This document shows positions 5,981-7,120 of a DNA stretch of 7,120 nucleotides, piece after piece. This DNA is from Candidatus Margulisiibacteriota bacterium (GTDB lineage Bacteria > Margulisbacteria > Termititenacia > Termititenacales > Termititenacaceae): assembly GCA_031279615.1 (NCBI GenBank), contig JAITIE010000031.1, positions 1-7,120 of the forward strand, written 5' to 3'. The translations under genes were made by a program, and so were the position numbers. Numbering within the stretch: position 1 is the first letter of the stretch; every line of letters starts with the position of its first letter. The notes beneath the pieces were generated by a model. It ran no database searches, was not told where the DNA came from, and saw only the letters and a program-made list of their open reading frames with translations.

Positions 5981-6265
5981 ATGTTGTTTGACCTGTTTAA
6001 CAAGTTTGAATGGGATGAAACAAAAAACAATATTAACCGAACTAAACATGGCTTAGATTTTAATTATGCAAAAAATGTTTTTTATGATGACTACCGCATA
6101 GAATTTATTGACGCCAGAAAAGAATACGGAGAAAAAAGATTACAAACGATTGGAGACACCGGACAACATATTTTATTTGTTGTTTACACAAAGCGCGGCA
6201 GAAAATACAGGCTTATTTCGGCAAGGATTGCTAATAAGCAAGAAAAGGAATCTTATTATGATTAG
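5981..6265 (+). CDS. brnT: BrnT-family ribonuclease toxin
   Basis: A 94-residue BrnT toxin. Family landmarks are all present: FEWDETKNNINRTKHG (9-24), an AKNVFYDD segment, ARKEYGEKRLQTIG (45-58), the strand ILFVVYT (64-70), and the C-terminal RLISARIANKQEKESYY (77-93). BrnT has a RelE-like fold and cuts RNA to arrest growth; BrnA neutralises it by direct binding. The length is normal and nothing looks broken. Base composition is distinctly more AT-rich than the HI0073-like gene before it. The ATG coincides with the predicted transcription start, so the toxin may be translated from a leaderless message, while brnA, which overlaps it by eight bases, has its own Shine-Dalgarno. The family often starts just before FEWD, so the eight N-terminal residues make this a slightly long version. 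Confidence 0.95.
   Translation: MLFDLFNKFEWDETKNNINRTKHGLDFNYAKNVFYDDYRIEFIDARKEYGEKRLQTIGDTGQHILFVVYTKRGRKYRLISARIANKQEKESYYD
6245..6250 (+). promoter_or_regulatory. Ribosome binding site of brnA
   Basis: AAGGAA lies within the 3' end of brnT, seven bases before the brnA ATG at 6258. It is a good Shine-Dalgarno match and decides the brnA start. It contrasts with brnT, which has no visible ribosome binding site. Confidence 0.7.
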
Positions 6266-6554
6266 AATTAAGGATATTCTGAGAAAAAAAGGCGTTACTG
6301 CTGAAATGCTCGTTCTGGCCAATGAGGCGGCAAAGCATAAGCCGGATGATCAGGACCCCGAGTGCCTCACTCCAACAATGGAAATGTGGGGGAAAGCAAC
6401 TCGCAGAGGCAGACCATTGAAAGAGAATCGCAAGCGAGATGTGCACATAATGTTCGATGCTGATGTCCTTAATCACTTGCGTTCTACCGGCAGGGGATGG
6501 CAAACCAGAGTAAGCAATTACATTCGCACCGCTGTGCATAAAGGCGCTTTGTAA
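6258..6554 (+). CDS. brnA: BrnA-family antitoxin and autorepressor
   Basis: A 98-residue BrnA antitoxin. The N-terminal half, which binds and masks the toxin in this family, contains DDQDPECLTPTMEMWGKATRRGRP (30-53). The C-terminal half carries the ribbon-helix-helix-like DNA-binding part: a short strand DVHIMFD (61-67), a DVLNHLR helix, the family hallmark GRGWQTRVS (78-86) and a last helix YIRTAV. The expected operator is the palindrome at 5956-5979. The ATG at 6258 is chosen for its Shine-Dalgarno and its 8-nt overlap with brnT (ATGATTAG); an upstream in-frame start at 6108 would only add brnT out-of-frame sequence. The stop is four bases from the 3' end of the convergent XRE gene. Confidence 0.95.
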   Translation: MIRIKDILRKKGVTAEMLVLANEAAKHKPDDQDPECLTPTMEMWGKATRRGRPLKENRKRDVHIMFDADVLNHLRSTGRGWQTRVSNYIRTAVHKGAL

Positions 6555-6560
6555 ACGCCT
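6542..6560. terminator. Small stem-loop between convergent brnA and XRE gene ends
   Basis: AGGCG and CGCCT form a 5-bp GC-rich stem around a 9-base loop that includes the brnA stop codon and reaches the XRE stop. Only a weak T-run follows on either strand, so this is at best a poor bidirectional terminator. Confidence 0.3.
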
Positions 6561-6867
6561 AATATTTGCGCACCACCTGCACCGCCGCGTTCAGTTTGGC
6601 CAGGACTTCTTTTTTGACGAATGCCGGCAGTTCAGGTTTGTTATAAAAATGCTTGGATGGTTTTTCCAAGAAAAGTTGATAAGGTTTGATTTGCAAAGCC
6701 TTAGCTATTTTATCAATCATTTCCGCGGAAGGAAAATGCAAACCGATTTCGATGCGACCAATATAACTGGTAGAAGTGTCACAAAGTTCGGCAAGCTTCA
6801 TTTGAGAAAGTCCAGCATTTCTTCTTAATATTCTCAGGTTATTAGTAAATGTTTTTTTCAATGCCAT
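6559..6867 (-). CDS. XRE-family (Cro/C1-type) transcriptional regulator
   Basis: A 102-residue DNA-binding protein with an N-terminal helix-turn-helix of the Cro/C1/XRE type: LRILRRNAGLSQMKLAELCD (11-30), then TSTSYIGRIEIGLHFPS (31-47) containing the recognition helix, and IDKIAKALQI (51-60). The 36-residue lysine-rich C-terminal tail has no recognised domain, and there is no peptidase or peptide-sensing domain, so it is a stand-alone repressor. The gene diverges from the plus-strand gene at 6996. AGGTA-type boxes in the 128-base gap fall within both promoters, which suggests that it controls itself and the neighbour. The ATG at 6867 lies about nine bases after the predicted -10, with no Shine-Dalgarno. 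It could be an orphan antitoxin-like regulator or a phage-type repressor; the sequence alone does not decide. Confidence 0.9.
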   Translation of the reverse strand: MALKKTFTNNLRILRRNAGLSQMKLAELCDTSTSYIGRIEIGLHFPSAEMIDKIAKALQIKPYQLFLEKPSKHFYNKPELPAFVKKEVLAKLNAAVQVVRKY

Positions 6868-6876
6868 TGTTATTCT

Positions 6877-6904
6877 TATATATTAGTAGGTAATAACTTG
6901 ACAA
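6877..6904 (-). promoter_or_regulatory. Promoter of the XRE gene, TTGTCA-16-TATATA
   Basis: On the minus strand TTGTCA (6899-6904) and TATATA (6877-6882) are separated by 16 bases. The predicted start near 6870 leaves only a few bases before the ATG. The -35 overlaps the opposite-strand -35 of the divergent promoter by five bases, and the spacer contains an AGGTAATAA box. Confidence 0.6.
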
Positions 6905-6968
6905 TTCAGTACTTAGGTATCATAATAATATTACTTTATAGGTAATATTATAAATAACATTATTACCT
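6888..6968. promoter_or_regulatory. Cluster of AGGTA boxes, candidate XRE operator array
   Basis: Four related boxes are visible: AGGTAATAA at 6888-6896 (plus), AGGTATCAT at 6915-6923 (plus), AGGTAATAT at 6940-6948 (plus) and AGGTAATAA at 6960-6968 (minus). The first sits in the XRE promoter spacer and the second overlaps the spacer and -10 of the opposing promoter. Two dyads are built from them: ATAATATTAC/GTAATATTAT (arms 6925-6934 and 6942-6951) and AGGTAATA/TATTACCT (arms 6940-6947 and 6961-6968). The layout suits cooperative repression of both promoters, probably by the adjacent XRE protein; this is inferred. Confidence 0.55.
6898..6926 (+). promoter_or_regulatory. Promoter of the plus-strand gene at 6996, TTGACA-17-CATAAT
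   Basis: TTGACA (6898-6903) and CATAAT (6921-6926) are exactly 17 bases apart, the same hexamers and spacing as the brnTA promoter. Transcription would begin near 6933, giving a leader of about 63 bases that contains AT-rich dyads and a strong ribosome binding site. Confidence 0.65.
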
Positions 6969-6980
6969 CTTAATACTTTA

Positions 6981-6989
6981 AAGGGGGAG
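6981..6989 (+). promoter_or_regulatory. Ribosome binding site of the gene at 6996
   Basis: AAGGGGGAG lies six bases before the ATG at 6996. It resembles the GGGGGAG before the exported DUF3108-like gene and supports this start codon. Confidence 0.7.
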
Positions 6990-6995
6990 ATTTAT

Positions 6996-7120
6996 ATGAC
7001 CAGAATACTACACGCCAAAGTGGAAACCGGCCAGCCGCTGCTGGCCACGGATATCACCAACCTGACTTTTTTTCCGGTGGGGACTATCCTCATGATGGAT
7101 GGGAGCTGGGAGAACGGGCG
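6996..7120 (+). CDS. Start of an unrecognised protein, possibly tail-collar-like (3' end beyond window)
   Basis: Only 41 codons are present. The sequence opens MTRILHAKVETGQPLLATDI and continues TNLTFFPVGTILMMDGSWENG. The PVGTI stretch followed by a Trp/Gly-rich segment recalls the entry of phage tail-collar or tail-fibre domains, in which a (P)xGTI strand precedes a W.xCDG motif, but the decisive part lies outside the window. The strong ribosome binding site, consensus-like promoter and divergent XRE regulator show that this is a real and controlled gene. Codon use is GC-rich compared with the AT-rich DNA just upstream. Without the rest of the protein the product should be treated as hypothetical. 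Confidence 0.75.
   Translation, partial: MTRILHAKVETGQPLLATDITNLTFFPVGTILMMDGSWENG

Noticed and set aside
6108..6257. Longer brnA starting at 6108
   Set aside because: The extra 50 codons are brnT read in another frame, and the ATG at 6258 has a good Shine-Dalgarno and the usual overlap.
6925..6968. CRISPR-like or iteron array in the XRE divergent region
   Set aside because: The AGGTA boxes are short, irregularly spaced and in both orientations, without unique spacers or a replication gene; an operator cluster explains them better.
1..7120. tRNA, rRNA, insertion-sequence or transposase genes
   Set aside because: No cloverleaf-like segment, rRNA stretch or transposase motif was seen on either strand.

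Overview
The window is a bacterial chromosome segment with mixed base composition. GC-balanced genes (a SNF2-family ATPase, a DUF3108-like exported protein and YggS) alternate with visibly AT-rich regulatory regions and toxin-antitoxin cassettes. An apparent Sec signal peptide on the DUF3108-like protein suggests a cell with a periplasm. Nothing here fixes the phylum; a poorly sampled Gram-negative-type lineage is a guess.

Layout. From 1 to 2819 on the minus strand runs most of a SNF2-type helicase/ATPase, cut by the left edge just inside motif VI, with its own extended -10 promoter. Next on the minus strand, read right to left, comes mntA (4758-5054), hepT (4385-4765), yggS (3686-4327) and a DUF3108-like exported protein (2962-3681). 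All four read the same way with short gaps or overlaps, so they may share transcription. Upstream of mntA lies a 25-codon remnant of the 5' end of yggS (5092-5166), so the mntA-hepT cassette sits between a broken and an intact yggS start.

From 5209 the plus strand carries a second, unrelated HEPN/nucleotidyltransferase pair (HI0074/HI0073 type, 5209-5625 and 5618-5932), then a BrnT-BrnA pair (5981-6265 and 6258-6554). brnTA is driven by a near-consensus promoter whose -10 and spacer lie inside a perfect 24-bp palindrome. A minus-strand XRE regulator (6559-6867) faces brnA tail to tail. It is separated by an AT-rich divergent promoter region with four AGGTA-type boxes from a plus-strand gene that begins at 6996 and runs off the window; that gene may be tail-collar-like.

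How it works together. Three toxin-antitoxin modules, each with an 8-nt overlap between its two genes, are packed into about 2.2 kb beside housekeeping genes. The two HEPN/MNT modules are head to head with opposite gene order. Both HEPN proteins keep the RX4HXY motif and both nucleotidyltransferases keep the GS...DxD signature. The region looks like an insertion hotspot for small defence or stability cassettes, next to an XRE-controlled gene that may be phage-derived. All families are known ones. The least ordinary points are the duplicated yggS start around mntA-hepT, the mirror-image HEPN/MNT pair, the compact operators and the apparently leaderless starts of brnT, the HI0074-like gene and the XRE gene.
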